DNA of 33,716 nt, from positions 1 through 33,716 of the forward strand of contig CAJJAO010000027.1 in the NCBI GenBank assembly GCA_905182265.1, written 5' to 3'. The translations under genes were made by a program, and so were the position numbers. This document shows positions 1 to 8,360 of the stretch, in pieces (the first letter of the stretch is position 1; each line of letters opens with the position of its first letter). The stretch comes from a gamma proteobacterium HTCC2207. Lineage in GTDB: Bacteria > Pseudomonadota > Gammaproteobacteria > Pseudomonadales > Porticoccaceae. Below the pieces are notes generated by a model that was given only the letters and a program-made list of their open reading frames with translations, was not told the origin of the DNA and did no database searches.

Positions 1-62
1 TTATCTTCGAGGCCTTCTAAGGCCTCTGCGTAACTGGTTACCACTTTGTCGAATCCGGACAA
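1..62 (-). CDS. 3-oxoacid CoA-transferase subunit A, N-terminal fragment
   Basis: This is the first 20 codons of a minus-strand gene that runs off the left edge. Read from a TTG start at 62-60, the peptide begins (M)SGFDKVVTSYAEALEGLED, which matches the usual N-terminus of subunit A of succinyl-CoA/3-oxoacid CoA-transferases (ScoA/AtoD/PcaI type). An AGGAG ribosome binding site lies at 69-73, six bases before the TTG, which supports this start over a downstream GTG. The family moves CoA from succinyl-CoA or another acyl-CoA onto a 3-oxoacid. A subunit B gene would be expected outside the window. The gene diverges from the LysR regulator, which may control it. The family call rests on only 20 residues, and the substrate cannot be told. 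Confidence 0.6.
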   Translation of the reverse strand, partial: MSGFDKVVTSYAEALEGLED

Positions 63-181
63 GGTAAGCTCCTAATAAGTAGTTATGGTTTGCCTAAGCA
101 AGGGTATGTTGCTAACCATGCAAGAAATCTGTATATTTATCAAATTGTAAATTTAAACTAATTGATAATCTAAGACTATAA
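63..181. promoter_or_regulatory. divergent intergenic region between CoA-transferase and LysR gene
   Basis: This AT-rich 119-base gap separates two divergent genes, the classic place for a LysR-type operator. An imperfect AT-rich dyad (GTAAATTTAAAC, 147-158) contains T-N11-A spacings, the loose signature of LysR binding. GATAAT at 164-169 resembles a -10 box. No Shine-Dalgarno sequence precedes the LysR start, so its mRNA leader may be very short. The operator is inferred from layout more than from sequence. Confidence 0.3.
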
Positions 182-1075
182 ATGTCCATACCTATAAACC
201 AAGTCATAGTGTTTACCACAGTCGCCCGCACTGGCAGCTTTATCGAGGCGGCGGTCGAGTTACACCTATCCCAGCCAGCCCTGAGTGTAGCGATGAAAAA
301 TTTGGAGCAGGCTCTTGGGGGCAAACTGTTAGCTCGCACAACACGCTCTGTCACGCTAACCCCTGAGGGTAAGGCGTTTTACCCCATTGCTCGGCGCTTG
401 CTGTCGGACTGGGAACAGTCGATGCAGGATGTACGCAATCACTTTGCTCTGCAGCGGGGTAAGTTAGATATAGCGGCCATGCCCACTTACACCACTAATT
501 TGTTACCAAAAATTCTGGCTGATTTTCATAGCCAATACCCAAATATTCATATTACGGTGCATGACGTAATTGCCGAAAATGTGGTGCAGATGGTCAGAGA
601 AGAGCGCTGTGAGCTGGGTATTACCTTTGCCCCTGAAGATGCCCCAGATCTCAATTTTCAGCCACTGTTTAAAGACCGGTTTGTCGCCATTTTGCCGGCT
701 AGGCATGCGCTGTTAGCCAAGCCACAGTTAACCTGGGTTGATGTACTCGCCTACCCCCATGTAAGCCTGCAGCGACCGGCGGGAACTCGCAGGCTGATTG
801 ACCAGGCATTGCAGGGGAAAGGCCTGTCGCTGACCCCTGCATTCGAATCTCATCAGCTGGTGAGTATTGGTCGCATGGTCAACGAAGGTCTGGGTTTGAG
901 TGTGGTGCCGAGTATGAGTCAGGGGCAGATGGAAGAGATGGGCCTGCACTGTCGGGCCATTGGCGCTCCTGTGATTATCCATTCGGTGGGTATCGTTACC
1001 CGTCCGCAGCATGTGCTGTCGTCGGCGGCTCAGGCAATGGAAAAGCTTATTAGGGCTGCGGTGAGCAACCCCTGA
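182..1075 (+). CDS. LysR-family transcriptional regulator
   Basis: A full-length LysR-type regulator of 297 residues, the normal size. The winged helix-turn-helix is at about residues 5-60, with the typical core SFIEAAVELHLSQPALSVAM and the following TTRSVTLTPEG wing. The rest forms the two-lobed periplasmic-binding-like effector domain (about 90-290). It diverges from a CoA-transferase subunit A gene, so control of that operon in response to an aromatic or organic acid is a reasonable guess; the effector cannot be read from the sequence. No clear ribosome binding site precedes the ATG. It converges on the phosphoribosyltransferase gene with only seven bases between the two stop codons. Confidence 0.9.
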   Translation: MSIPINQVIVFTTVARTGSFIEAAVELHLSQPALSVAMKNLEQALGGKLLARTTRSVTLTPEGKAFYPIARRLLSDWEQSMQDVRNHFALQRGKLDIAAMPTYTTNLLPKILADFHSQYPNIHITVHDVIAENVVQMVREERCELGITFAPEDAPDLNFQPLFKDRFVAILPARHALLAKPQLTWVDVLAYPHVSLQRPAGTRRLIDQALQGKGLSLTPAFESHQLVSIGRMVNEGLGLSVVPSMSQGQMEEMGLHCRAIGAPVIIHSVGIVTRPQHVLSSAAQAMEKLIRAAVSNP

Positions 1076-1082
1076 TTTTGTA

Positions 1083-1664
1083 TTAAGCCTTGGCAGCTGG
1101 TTCGATCAGCGGCGCCATCTTGTCGATTAAATTGGCGAGCTCTGGTTTGTGCTGGCGAATTTCATCCGCGCTTAGACCGTGCAGTTCATGGGGGAATACC
1201 AACCACTCATCGGTTTCATGAATGTAATAATCGGGCGGGCCGTCTGTTTTGTTGTTTTTAGGTTTGTAGTAAGGCGTAGCCACGCGAATCTGCGGGGTGT
1301 TCTTTTTGCACGCTCGAGTCAGATCATCGATCGCTTGTTGAATGGATAGGCCCGTGTCATGAACGTCATCCACAATCAGCAACGAATCTTCTGATTCTAG
1401 CTGGCGAATAATATAGCTAAGGCCATGAACCTTAACTTTTTTACTGCGCTCGCCAATGCCGGTGTAGGACGAGGTGCGAATGGCAATATGGTCTGACTCT
1501 ACCCCAAGCACATCGAGAAATTCCTGTACGGCGATACCTATGGGTGCGCCGCCACGCCAAACACCAACAATGTAGTTGGGGCGATAGCCGCTTTCGAAAA
1601 CTTGCCAAGCTAAGCGAAAGGAGTCTTCGAGTAGTTGTTGGGCTTGAATGTAATGCTTTTCCAT
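1083..1664 (-). CDS. purine-type phosphoribosyltransferase
   Basis: A 193-residue type I phosphoribosyltransferase. The PRPP-binding signature LLIVDDVHDTGLS is at about residues 95-107, and an early VGVWRGGAPIG segment (33-43) corresponds to the pyrophosphate-contact loop. A flexible catalytic hood follows at about 63-80, and the C-terminal TDEWLVFPHEL segment (151-161) is typical of hypoxanthine/xanthine-guanine enzymes. The expected reaction is purine base plus PRPP to nucleoside monophosphate and pyrophosphate, in the cytoplasm. The purine permease gene at 4429 supports a role in purine salvage. Which base is used (hypoxanthine, xanthine or guanine) is not settled by sequence. A terminator hairpin at 1791-1821 separates it from the upstream receptor gene. 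Confidence 0.85.
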   Translation of the reverse strand: MEKHYIQAQQLLEDSFRLAWQVFESGYRPNYIVGVWRGGAPIGIAVQEFLDVLGVESDHIAIRTSSYTGIGERSKKVKVHGLSYIIRQLESEDSLLIVDDVHDTGLSIQQAIDDLTRACKKNTPQIRVATPYYKPKNNKTDGPPDYYIHETDEWLVFPHELHGLSADEIRQHKPELANLIDKMAPLIEPAAKA

Positions 1665-1790
1665 TGGGTATAAATCCGAGTTTGAATCTTGTGGCGGCCT
1701 GCGATATTAGCATAATCAGTGGTGGGCTAATAGTTGGCACGATGCACAATGACAGTGGGTCAGGGTTAATTTGTATGTATTCAGATCGTA

Positions 1791-1821
1791 AAAAACCCGA
1801 ACCAATTAGGTCCGGGTTTTT
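1791..1821. terminator. rho-independent terminator after the TonB-dependent receptor
   Basis: A 13-bp stem, AAAAACCCGAACC (1791-1803) against GGTCCGGGTTTTT (1809-1821), with a five-base AATTA loop and one mismatch that can pair as G-U in RNA. On the minus strand the stem ends in a run of six T, as expected for stopping the receptor transcript that ends at 1850. On the plus strand it is also followed by T-rich sequence, so it could work in both directions. Confidence 0.8.
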
Positions 1822-1849
1822 CTTTTTACTACCTACTTGTCGTTCGGAT

Positions 1850-4138
1850 TTAGAAATCCATAGAGAAGCGTGCCATAAACTGACGGGGACCAACCAGCTC
1901 ATCGCCGGTAGCGCCAACACCGAATACATCGGTAAAGCGTGCATTGATACCAGCCTCATCAGTAAGGTTCTTACCGATGAGTTCAACGCGCCAGTCTTGA
2001 CCGTCTGGACGAAAGCCAACAACTAGGTCAATCACGTCGTAGCTAGGAACCACGTCGGTAGCATCGTTGTTAAAGATACGGTGCTTGAATGCGCCACGGT
2101 AGGTGTACTGCAGGCTGCTGTTCATCTCACCCCAAGAGGCGATATCGGTGTTCCAGTTGAGTGCGATATTACCGGTGAATTTTGGCGTCTTGGCCAGTTC
2201 GTTACCGTTAACATTTTGCACTGCAGCGGAACGGGCAACCTGAATTTCATTGCTGAAAAGGTTAAACCCTTGGCCGATTAAGGCATTGCCTGCGGCTTCT
2301 GACTGCACATTGTCCAGTGCCAGATGATCGCCGGTGATTTCAGTGTCCAACCAAGCCAGACGCACATCGAGGATCATAGTGTCGGACAAGAATGCTGAAA
2401 GCTCCAGCTCGGCACCAAAGATTTCTGATTTTGGAATATTGCCCACACCGCCTTGGAATACCTCTGGATCAGTTGCCTGATACTGCAGGCCTTCGTAGTT
2501 GTAGTAGAAGGCTGCTGTGTTCAAACGAACGCGGCCATCGGCTAGGTCAGTTTTTAGACCCACCTCATAGGCATCGACGATTTCTTCGTCAAATGTTGGT
2601 AGCACGACAACTGGTGCAACAATAGATTCTAGGCCGTAGGTCAGGTTTGAACCGCCGGGCTTAAAGCCGCGAGTGTAAGATCCGTAGGCCATGGTGCTTT
2701 CGTTAAAGTCGTGCTCCATCACCAAACGTCCTGTCACCTTCTCGCTGCTCATCTCGATAATATCTGTGCCTGACCGGCCGTAGAAGTTGGTGACTGCACT
2801 ATAGACTTCATCTTCTGTGTAACGCATGCCGAACACCGCGCGCCACTCTTCGTTGAAGTGCCAGGTACCCTGACCATAGATAGACGTGGAATCACGCTCA
2901 GGCTTGGAGTCAGAGATAAAACCGATCTCAGCACTGTCGTCATAGGAAAAAACTTGATCGAGAGTGAACGGGTCAAAGGTGCCATTGAAGTTAAAGTCGA
3001 GCAGTTCGAGAATGCTGATCTCTACTTCTGTATCTAAGTAAAACAGGCCTGCTACCCAGTCTAATTTTCCAAACATTGGCTCTACTGAAACCAAGTTTAT
3101 TTCTTGAGTAATGGTGGTTTGTTTGTTGGTCTCTGGAACATAGACGCTTGGCAGCTGAGCAAACGGTGCTAGTACTGCAAGGTCATTGCGATCATTGTCA
3201 CGATTGATCAGCACATCGTCGTTCTGGTAGCTGGTCAGTGATTTTAATGAAAACGACTCAAAGTCCCATTCCATAACAGCACTGTAGAGTTCGGAGGTCA
3301 GCTCGTAGTCAGCACGAGAATCCTGCCGTAATTGACGAGCACCTGGCGTAGGGTCAAGAAGGCCTTTCTGCGCTGCACCATTGCGATCTTCGTCAAAGTA
3401 CTGTGCGGTGAAGTTGGCGCGGAAGTCATCGCTGGGCTCATAGAGCACACGAACGCGAGCAGACATGCTGTTGGCGTCATCAAGGTCCTGGCCCAGGGTC
3501 AGGTTTTCGGTGAAGCCATCGCGAGTATTGGAAATGACCGATGCACGCACGGCTAGGGTGTCACTTAATGGCAGATTGTATGCTGCGCGAGCTTTTACTA
3601 AGCCGTAATCACCAATAGTAAGGTCTGCCTTGCCGAAGGTGTCATCTAGCGAGGGTGCCTGAGTAATAACGTTAATGGCACCGCCCGTTGAGTTTTGTCC
3701 AAATAGAGTGCCCTGGGGGCCTCTTAATACTTCAATGCGTTCCAAATCCAAAAAATCGGTTTGTAGGGCAAAGGGTGAGGCTACATAGATACCATCTAAA
3801 TGGTAAGACACTGATGGGTTCGCAATCGCGTTCTGGTTGGCTTCGTTGCCGACGCCACGAATAGTAATAACGGTTTTAAAGCCTTCATTTTTAGCAATGT
3901 TCACGCCGGGGGCGATTGCGCTAAGGTCAACGAAGGAGCTAATCTGCCGATTATCTAAATCATCGCCGCCGAGTACAGTAATAGCCTGGGATAAATCTTG
4001 GAGACTTTCACTGCGCTTTTCTGCGGTCACTAACACCTCTTCAAATACAGGCGAAGAGCTTTGGGCTGCTGCGCCGCCAGAGATAGCAGCTGCAATTGCA
4101 ACCGATAGAGTTGTGACCGAAATACGCGAATAAATCAT
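1850..4138 (-). CDS. TonB-dependent outer-membrane receptor
   Basis: A 762-residue TonB-dependent receptor, the usual length for the family. A signal peptide ends near AAA|Q (residue 25) and is followed by a TonB-box-like segment FEEVLVTAEK (32-41). The plug domain (about 45-160) contains IEVLRGPQGTLFGQNSTGG, diagnostic for these proteins. The remainder is a 22-strand barrel ending in phenylalanine (ARFSMDF), the outer-membrane C-terminal signal. An AAGG ribosome binding site sits eight bases before the ATG. It lies between a purine phosphoribosyltransferase and a divergent purine permease, which hints at uptake of a purine-containing compound, but receptors of this subtype are used for siderophores, sugars, vitamins and lipids, so the ligand is unknown. 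Confidence 0.93.
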   Translation of the reverse strand: MIYSRISVTTLSVAIAAAISGGAAAQSSSPVFEEVLVTAEKRSESLQDLSQAITVLGGDDLDNRQISSFVDLSAIAPGVNIAKNEGFKTVITIRGVGNEANQNAIANPSVSYHLDGIYVASPFALQTDFLDLERIEVLRGPQGTLFGQNSTGGAINVITQAPSLDDTFGKADLTIGDYGLVKARAAYNLPLSDTLAVRASVISNTRDGFTENLTLGQDLDDANSMSARVRVLYEPSDDFRANFTAQYFDEDRNGAAQKGLLDPTPGARQLRQDSRADYELTSELYSAVMEWDFESFSLKSLTSYQNDDVLINRDNDRNDLAVLAPFAQLPSVYVPETNKQTTITQEINLVSVEPMFGKLDWVAGLFYLDTEVEISILELLDFNFNGTFDPFTLDQVFSYDDSAEIGFISDSKPERDSTSIYGQGTWHFNEEWRAVFGMRYTEDEVYSAVTNFYGRSGTDIIEMSSEKVTGRLVMEHDFNESTMAYGSYTRGFKPGGSNLTYGLESIVAPVVVLPTFDEEIVDAYEVGLKTDLADGRVRLNTAAFYYNYEGLQYQATDPEVFQGGVGNIPKSEIFGAELELSAFLSDTMILDVRLAWLDTEITGDHLALDNVQSEAAGNALIGQGFNLFSNEIQVARSAAVQNVNGNELAKTPKFTGNIALNWNTDIASWGEMNSSLQYTYRGAFKHRIFNNDATDVVPSYDVIDLVVGFRPDGQDWRVELIGKNLTDEAGINARFTDVFGVGATGDELVGPRQFMARFSMDF

Positions 4139-4428
4139 GCTAGTGCCTTATTGGTTATGTTGTTAGAGATTATGGTGTTTAGTTATCTTGATCAATAATG
4201 GGGCATAAGCTGCCCTGCAAGTGTAAAACGCACCAATATGGCGCGATAAAGCCGGCTATTTTAGCTTTTTATACTGTTATTAGACAATAACGAATACGAA
4301 GCAATTAGCTTGCCAGTAAAATTTGAACCTATCATTTAAGTATATAATTCTAAGATTAGTCATACGGCTATACTCAACAGTATGGTTAAATTAGAGCCAT
4401 ATTTTTTTACCAATAACGGAAACGTACA
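4139..4428. promoter_or_regulatory. divergent promoter region of receptor and purine permease
   Basis: A 290-base AT-rich gap between two divergent genes. TATAAT at 4343-4348 and TATACT at 4369-4374 are plausible -10 boxes for the permease, although neither has a good -35 box at 17 bases. Just before the permease start, ACGGAAACGT (about 4417-4426) weakly resembles half of a PurR operator and also holds the likely GGAAA ribosome binding site. No riboswitch-like structure was recognised. Confidence 0.3.
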
Positions 4429-5727
4429 ATGAACGCATTGCTCGATCGACTATTTAAACTAAAGGCTCATGGCACAACAGTGAGTACTGAGGTGGTTGCC
4501 GGCATGACCACGTTCATTACGATGGTCTATATCATTTTTGTTAACCCGCAGATGATGGCCGCCAGCGGCATGGACCAAGGTGCCAGTTTTGTGGGTACCT
4601 GTTTAGCCGCCGCACTGGCCTGCTATGTGATGGGCCTCTATGCCAACTGGCCGGTTGGTATGGCTCCGGGCATGGGGCTGAATGCGTTTTTCACTTATAC
4701 AGTTGTGGGCGAGATGGGTTACAGCTGGCAGATTGCTTTAGGCGCTGTCTTTTTAGCCGGTATCTTATTTGTCATTATGAGCGTCACTCGCATGCGACGC
4801 TGGATGCTGGACAGCATTCCATTCAACATGCGTATCGCGATGGGCGTTGGTGTCGGATTGTTTGTTGGCTTTATTGGCCTTAAGACTGGCGGGATTATTG
4901 TTGCCAATAATGCCACCTATTTATCCCTGGGTGATCTCACTAAACCAGAGACTTTTCTAGCCGCCCTTAGCTTTTTAACCATTGCCATTCTGTCGATGCG
5001 TAAAGTCCCTGGCGCTATTATTATCGGTATTCTAGGCACCACCATTGTTGGGCTAGTGCTAGGCCTTGTGCAGTTTAATGGGCTAGTCTCAGCGCCTCCC
5101 AGTCTTGCGCCAACCTTTATGCAGTTAGATATTCTGGGTGCCCTAGATGTGGCGATGGCCAGTGTGATTATTGCGTTTCTGTTTGTTAACTTATTTGATA
5201 CTGCAGGCACTCTGTTGGGCGTGGCTAGCCGTGCTGGTTTGATTGATGAAAAGGGCGATGCCGAAAATATGGATCGCGCACTAAAGGCGGATAGTAGCTC
5301 CAGTGTCATGGGAGCCTTCTTTGGCTGTGCGCCGGTGACTAGTTATGTGGAAAGCTCAGCCGGTGTTGAAGCCGGTGGCCGCACCGGGCTTACTGCTGTA
5401 GTGGTGGGAACATTATTTCTGTTAGCAATCTTCTTCTCGCCACTGGCAGCAATGGTGCCTGCCTATGCGACCGCCGGTGCTCTTATTTATGTGGCTATTT
5501 TGATGCTGGGGGGCATGGAGGCGCTAGATTGGTCAGACACCACCGAGGTGTTACCGGCGCTGGTAACCATTATTTTGATCCCTCTATCGTTCTCGATTGC
5601 CAATGGCATTGCATTGGGTTTTATCACCTATGTGGCCGTCAAACTGTGCACCGGCAAGCGCGCTGATATTACTATGGGTGCTTGGTTTTTGGCGGCGATC
5701 TTTTTGGCCAAATTTGCCTTTATCTAA
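4429..5727 (+). CDS. NCS2-family purine permease, AzgA-like
   Basis: A 432-residue polytopic membrane protein of the AzgA/PbuG branch of the NCS2 (nucleobase:cation symporter 2) family. The N-terminal TEVVAGMTTFITMVYIIFVN segment, the MAPGMGLNAFF motif, the NLFDTAGTLLGVASRAGL segment and the APVTSYVESSAGVEAGGRTG stretch are all hallmarks of the hypoxanthine/guanine/adenine permeases. It should import a purine base with protons across the inner membrane. Length and about 12-14 hydrophobic segments are normal. The phosphoribosyltransferase at 1083 could trap the imported base as a nucleotide. A 16-base tandem repeat begins at the last codons and overlaps the stop codon. Confidence 0.92.
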   Translation: MNALLDRLFKLKAHGTTVSTEVVAGMTTFITMVYIIFVNPQMMAASGMDQGASFVGTCLAAALACYVMGLYANWPVGMAPGMGLNAFFTYTVVGEMGYSWQIALGAVFLAGILFVIMSVTRMRRWMLDSIPFNMRIAMGVGVGLFVGFIGLKTGGIIVANNATYLSLGDLTKPETFLAALSFLTIAILSMRKVPGAIIIGILGTTIVGLVLGLVQFNGLVSAPPSLAPTFMQLDILGALDVAMASVIIAFLFVNLFDTAGTLLGVASRAGLIDEKGDAENMDRALKADSSSSVMGAFFGCAPVTSYVESSAGVEAGGRTGLTAVVVGTLFLLAIFFSPLAAMVPAYATAGALIYVAILMLGGMEALDWSDTTEVLPALVTIILIPLSFSIANGIALGFITYVAVKLCTGKRADITMGAWFLAAIFLAKFAFI

Positions 5728-5800
5728 AAGTGCTTTTATCTGAAGGTACTGTTATCTAAAGGTGCTGTGATCTAAAGGTGCTTTTAATAAATGCGCTTTT
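5721..5800 (+). repeat. five degenerate 16-bp tandem repeats overlapping the permease stop codon
   Basis: Five units of exactly 16 bases start at 5721, 5737, 5753, 5769 and 5785. The first reads TATCTAAAAGTGCTTT and the third TATCTAAAGGTGCTGT; the last is the most diverged. The first unit contains the end of the permease gene including its TAA stop (5725-5727), so the array looks like repeated duplication of the gene's own 3' end. It fills most of the gap before the convergent carrier gene at 5836. Confidence 0.85.
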
Positions 5801-5835
5801 CAGTAAGTACACTTTTTAAGCGCTGTCGTTAGGGC

Positions 5836-6735
5836 TTACTGGCAGGCTGTTTCAGCCTGCTTGCGTCGCCAAAAGATAAACACAGCTCCCATGACCAGCT
5901 GCCAAGAGCCATAAAGCAGCAGCGATAACAGCACCATATCTGCCAGGGGATTTTCTACCCCGGCTACCAGCGGAAAAAGCGACGCCTTGAGTAAGAATCC
6001 CAGATTAATATTGCGTACCGTTACTTCCATTTCGATCGCTGTGTTGTCGTGCTGGGCCAACCCAAAGGCTTTGGTCAACCACAGGCCGACAATGGTGAGC
6101 CCGATAATAAAGCCAAACAGCAACGCAATATCAGTCACTGGCGTGCCGGTCATATCAAGTCTGCCAGCGCCCAATGAACCTAACGCTATCATGGCGATAC
6201 CCAGCAGAGAGCCTCTCACGCAAAGTGTCGAAAATTGTTTGGCATAGGCGGGCAGCTGGCGCAGAAAAACCATGCCTAGTAATAGAGGTACTAGCAGAAA
6301 GAGGCCAATTTCTGTCGCAATACGCAGCACCGGCATGGCAAAGCTGTCAGTCATATAGTCGGCAATAAGCAGCTCTAAAATAAGTGGTGTGGTGAGCAGG
6401 CAAGCCACCGACGTGAGCGCGGTGATACTGATGGACAGGGGAACATTGCCCCGCGCCATCAGAGTAAATACATTAGAGATAGTGCCGCCGGGGATTGCCG
6501 CAATAATCGCGATACCAATAATCATGCCGGGAGGTAGGTTGGTGTATAAAATAAACGCCAGAGCAATGACTGGGACTATCACCAGTTGCATGATCAAGCC
6601 GACGGTCACCGCTTTGGGCTGTGCGACCACTTTTTGGAAATCAGCTACCTGGAGGCCAGCACCCATACCCAGCATAGCCAGTATTAGCTGAACTGCCGCC
6701 ACCCAATATTCATACTCTATATACAGCCCAACCAT
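5836..6735 (-). CDS. bile acid:sodium symporter (BASS) family transporter
   Basis: A 299-residue membrane protein with about nine hydrophobic helices. It fits the BASS family: the ILAMLGMGAGLQVADF opening and the IAAIPGGTISNVFTLMARGN segment (about residues 78-97) match the conserved GxxxN sodium-site region. Family members co-transport sodium with bile acids, pantoate, pyruvate or other organic anions across the inner membrane. The substrate here is not evident, though the many lipid genes around it make a steroid- or organic-acid-like anion plausible. A strong AGGGGGA ribosome binding site lies five bases before the ATG. The gene diverges from the MFS carrier. Confidence 0.85.
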   Translation of the reverse strand: MVGLYIEYEYWVAAVQLILAMLGMGAGLQVADFQKVVAQPKAVTVGLIMQLVIVPVIALAFILYTNLPPGMIIGIAIIAAIPGGTISNVFTLMARGNVPLSISITALTSVACLLTTPLILELLIADYMTDSFAMPVLRIATEIGLFLLVPLLLGMVFLRQLPAYAKQFSTLCVRGSLLGIAMIALGSLGAGRLDMTGTPVTDIALLFGFIIGLTIVGLWLTKAFGLAQHDNTAIEMEVTVRNINLGFLLKASLFPLVAGVENPLADMVLLSLLLYGSWQLVMGAVFIFWRRKQAETACQ

Positions 6736-6987
6736 GTTTCCCCCTTATGCTGGTTTATTTATACCCAGTCTTGGTGCTTTCTATTTTTATGTGGGTTTGG
6801 TTTTATGCCAAATCACAGGCCTAGTGGGCGTGATTATTGGCTAATAAGCAACTAGTTTGGCATTGTTAAGTCGGTGGCTCGGTAAAACACGACAGCGCAC
6901 CTTGCTCTATTCTCGGGGTTAACGTAGCCTAAGGGTCAGCGTAAATAACAATAATAAATACCATCAAGGTATACAAGAAGGCTCCTT
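6736..6987. promoter_or_regulatory. divergent control region between the BASS and MFS carriers
   Basis: This 252-base gap serves two divergent transporter genes. It holds an inverted pair, ATGCCAAA (6805-6812) and TTTGGCAT (6856-6863), with 43 bases between the arms, which could be paired half-sites for a regulator. An AGAAGG ribosome binding site precedes the MFS start. The regulatory role is a guess from position and symmetry. Confidence 0.3.
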
Positions 6988-8313
6988 ATGACTGACCAGA
7001 AAACCCCTAGCAAAAATTACCGCACCATGGTGTTGGTGCTGCTTACCGTCGTGTACGGCTTTAACTTTATCGACCGACAGATTGTTGGTATTTTGGCACC
7101 GTTTATTCAAAAAGACTTAGGTCTTACCAATACTGAGTTGGGGCTTTTGATAGGCTTGGCTTTTGCTGTTTTCTATACTTTAGTGGCGATACCTATCGCC
7201 TGGTTGGCCGACCGCTACAATCGGGTCAATATACTGTCTATGGCGCTGGCGATCTGGAGTGGCTTTACTGCGCTCACTGGTTTAGCGGGCAATTTCATGC
7301 AGATTGGCCTGGCCCGTATGGGCGTTGGTATCGGTGAAGCCGGTGGCAGCCCGCCGTCTCATTCTATTATTTCTGATCTGTACCCCAAGGAAGAGCGCGC
7401 TGGTGCTTTGGGTGTCTATTCAATGGGTATTCCCCTTGGCATCATGGCGGCGTATTTCGCTACTGCATCCCTGATGGGTTCCTCTGGCGAAGACGTGGAT
7501 TGGCGTCGTATCTTTATCGCCCTGGGTATCACTGGTGTTGGCCTAGCGGTGATTGTGCGTTTAGTTCTGCGAGAGCCTGTGCGCGGCGCGATGGAGTTTG
7601 ATAACCACGCAGAGATTGTGCAGCCACCATTTATGGAGTCCCTGCGCGGCCTGTTAAAGATCCCAGCCTGGTGGTCCATGTGCTTTGGTATTGCCTTTGG
7701 CTCGTTTGTCTCTTACGCCTCGTCGGCTTTTCAGACTAAATATATTATGGCTCTGGACCCGTCTTTTGACTTTCAGACTCTGGTTATTATTTTGGGCATT
7801 ATCAATGGTACAACCTATGCGGGCGGTGCTTTCTTTGGTGCCAAGCTGGCCGATAAATGGGGTGCTACAAATGTGCGTGCCTACGGTTGGTTGCCGGCCA
7901 TTGCCATCGGTGTCTGTTTGCCTGTGGGTATCGCCAGTTTCTGGGTGCCAACGGTAGTGGGCCATCTGGCCTTAACCACGGTCTTCTTGTTGTTCCTAGG
8001 AATTTACCTAGGCCCCAGCTTTGCTATTGCACAAACATTGGCGCCAATTAATATGCGCGCTATGTCGACAGCGTTGTTCTTCTTTATTCTCAATATGATC
8101 GCCCTGGGCGGCGGCCCTACCTTTACCGGTTGGCTGATTGATGTGTTTAAAGAGGGTAATGCTGATCTAGAAGCCATGCGGTACGCAATGACAGTGACCT
8201 GCCTGATGTTTATTCCGTCAATTGTTAGTTTTCTCATGGTGGCTCGCGTACTGCCCAATGACTGGGCTGCAGCGGAAAAGCGTAATCAGGAGTTGAACAA
8301 GGCTCAGCAATAA
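6988..8313 (+). CDS. MFS transporter, Spinster-like
   Basis: A 441-residue major facilitator superfamily carrier with 12 predicted membrane helices. The first helix motif NFIDRQIVGILAPFIQKDLG, the loop motif ADRYNRVNIL (MFS motif A, about residues 73-82) and GVGIGEAGGSPPSHSIISD mark it as the Spinster-like group common in marine and sphingomonad degraders, where members are annotated as carriers of lipids, sugars or organic anions. It acts in the inner membrane; the substrate is unknown. The AGAAGG ribosome binding site is well placed. It is transcribed away from the BASS carrier and ends at a shared hairpin terminator (8333-8360). Confidence 0.9.
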   Translation: MTDQKTPSKNYRTMVLVLLTVVYGFNFIDRQIVGILAPFIQKDLGLTNTELGLLIGLAFAVFYTLVAIPIAWLADRYNRVNILSMALAIWSGFTALTGLAGNFMQIGLARMGVGIGEAGGSPPSHSIISDLYPKEERAGALGVYSMGIPLGIMAAYFATASLMGSSGEDVDWRRIFIALGITGVGLAVIVRLVLREPVRGAMEFDNHAEIVQPPFMESLRGLLKIPAWWSMCFGIAFGSFVSYASSAFQTKYIMALDPSFDFQTLVIILGIINGTTYAGGAFFGAKLADKWGATNVRAYGWLPAIAIGVCLPVGIASFWVPTVVGHLALTTVFLLFLGIYLGPSFAIAQTLAPINMRAMSTALFFFILNMIALGGGPTFTGWLIDVFKEGNADLEAMRYAMTVTCLMFIPSIVSFLMVARVLPNDWAAAEKRNQELNKAQQ

Positions 8314-8332
8314 CTCAAATCTTGTTAGATTT

Positions 8333-8360
8333 AAAAAGCCTCCCTAGCGGAGGCTTTTTT
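8333..8360. terminator. bidirectional terminator overlapping the PhyH gene end
   Basis: An 11-bp perfect stem, AAAAAGCCTCC (8333-8343) against GGAGGCTTTTT (8349-8359), with a five-base loop and a T run on each strand. It ends the MFS transcript. On the minus strand the stop codon (8344-8346) lies in the loop and one arm codes for the last residues of the PhyH protein. Confidence 0.85.

Noticed and set aside
1441..2026. Overlapping open frames on both strands (1441-2022 minus, 1544-2026 plus)
   Set aside because: They cross the terminator and the ends of two well-supported genes, have no recognisable family and read like shadows.
4917..5309. 130-codon minus-strand frame inside the purine permease
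   Set aside because: Serine/arginine-rich shadow of a hydrophobic gene with no ribosome binding site.
5721..5800. CRISPR array
   Set aside because: Units are 16 bases, directly adjacent, without spacers, and there are no cas genes.
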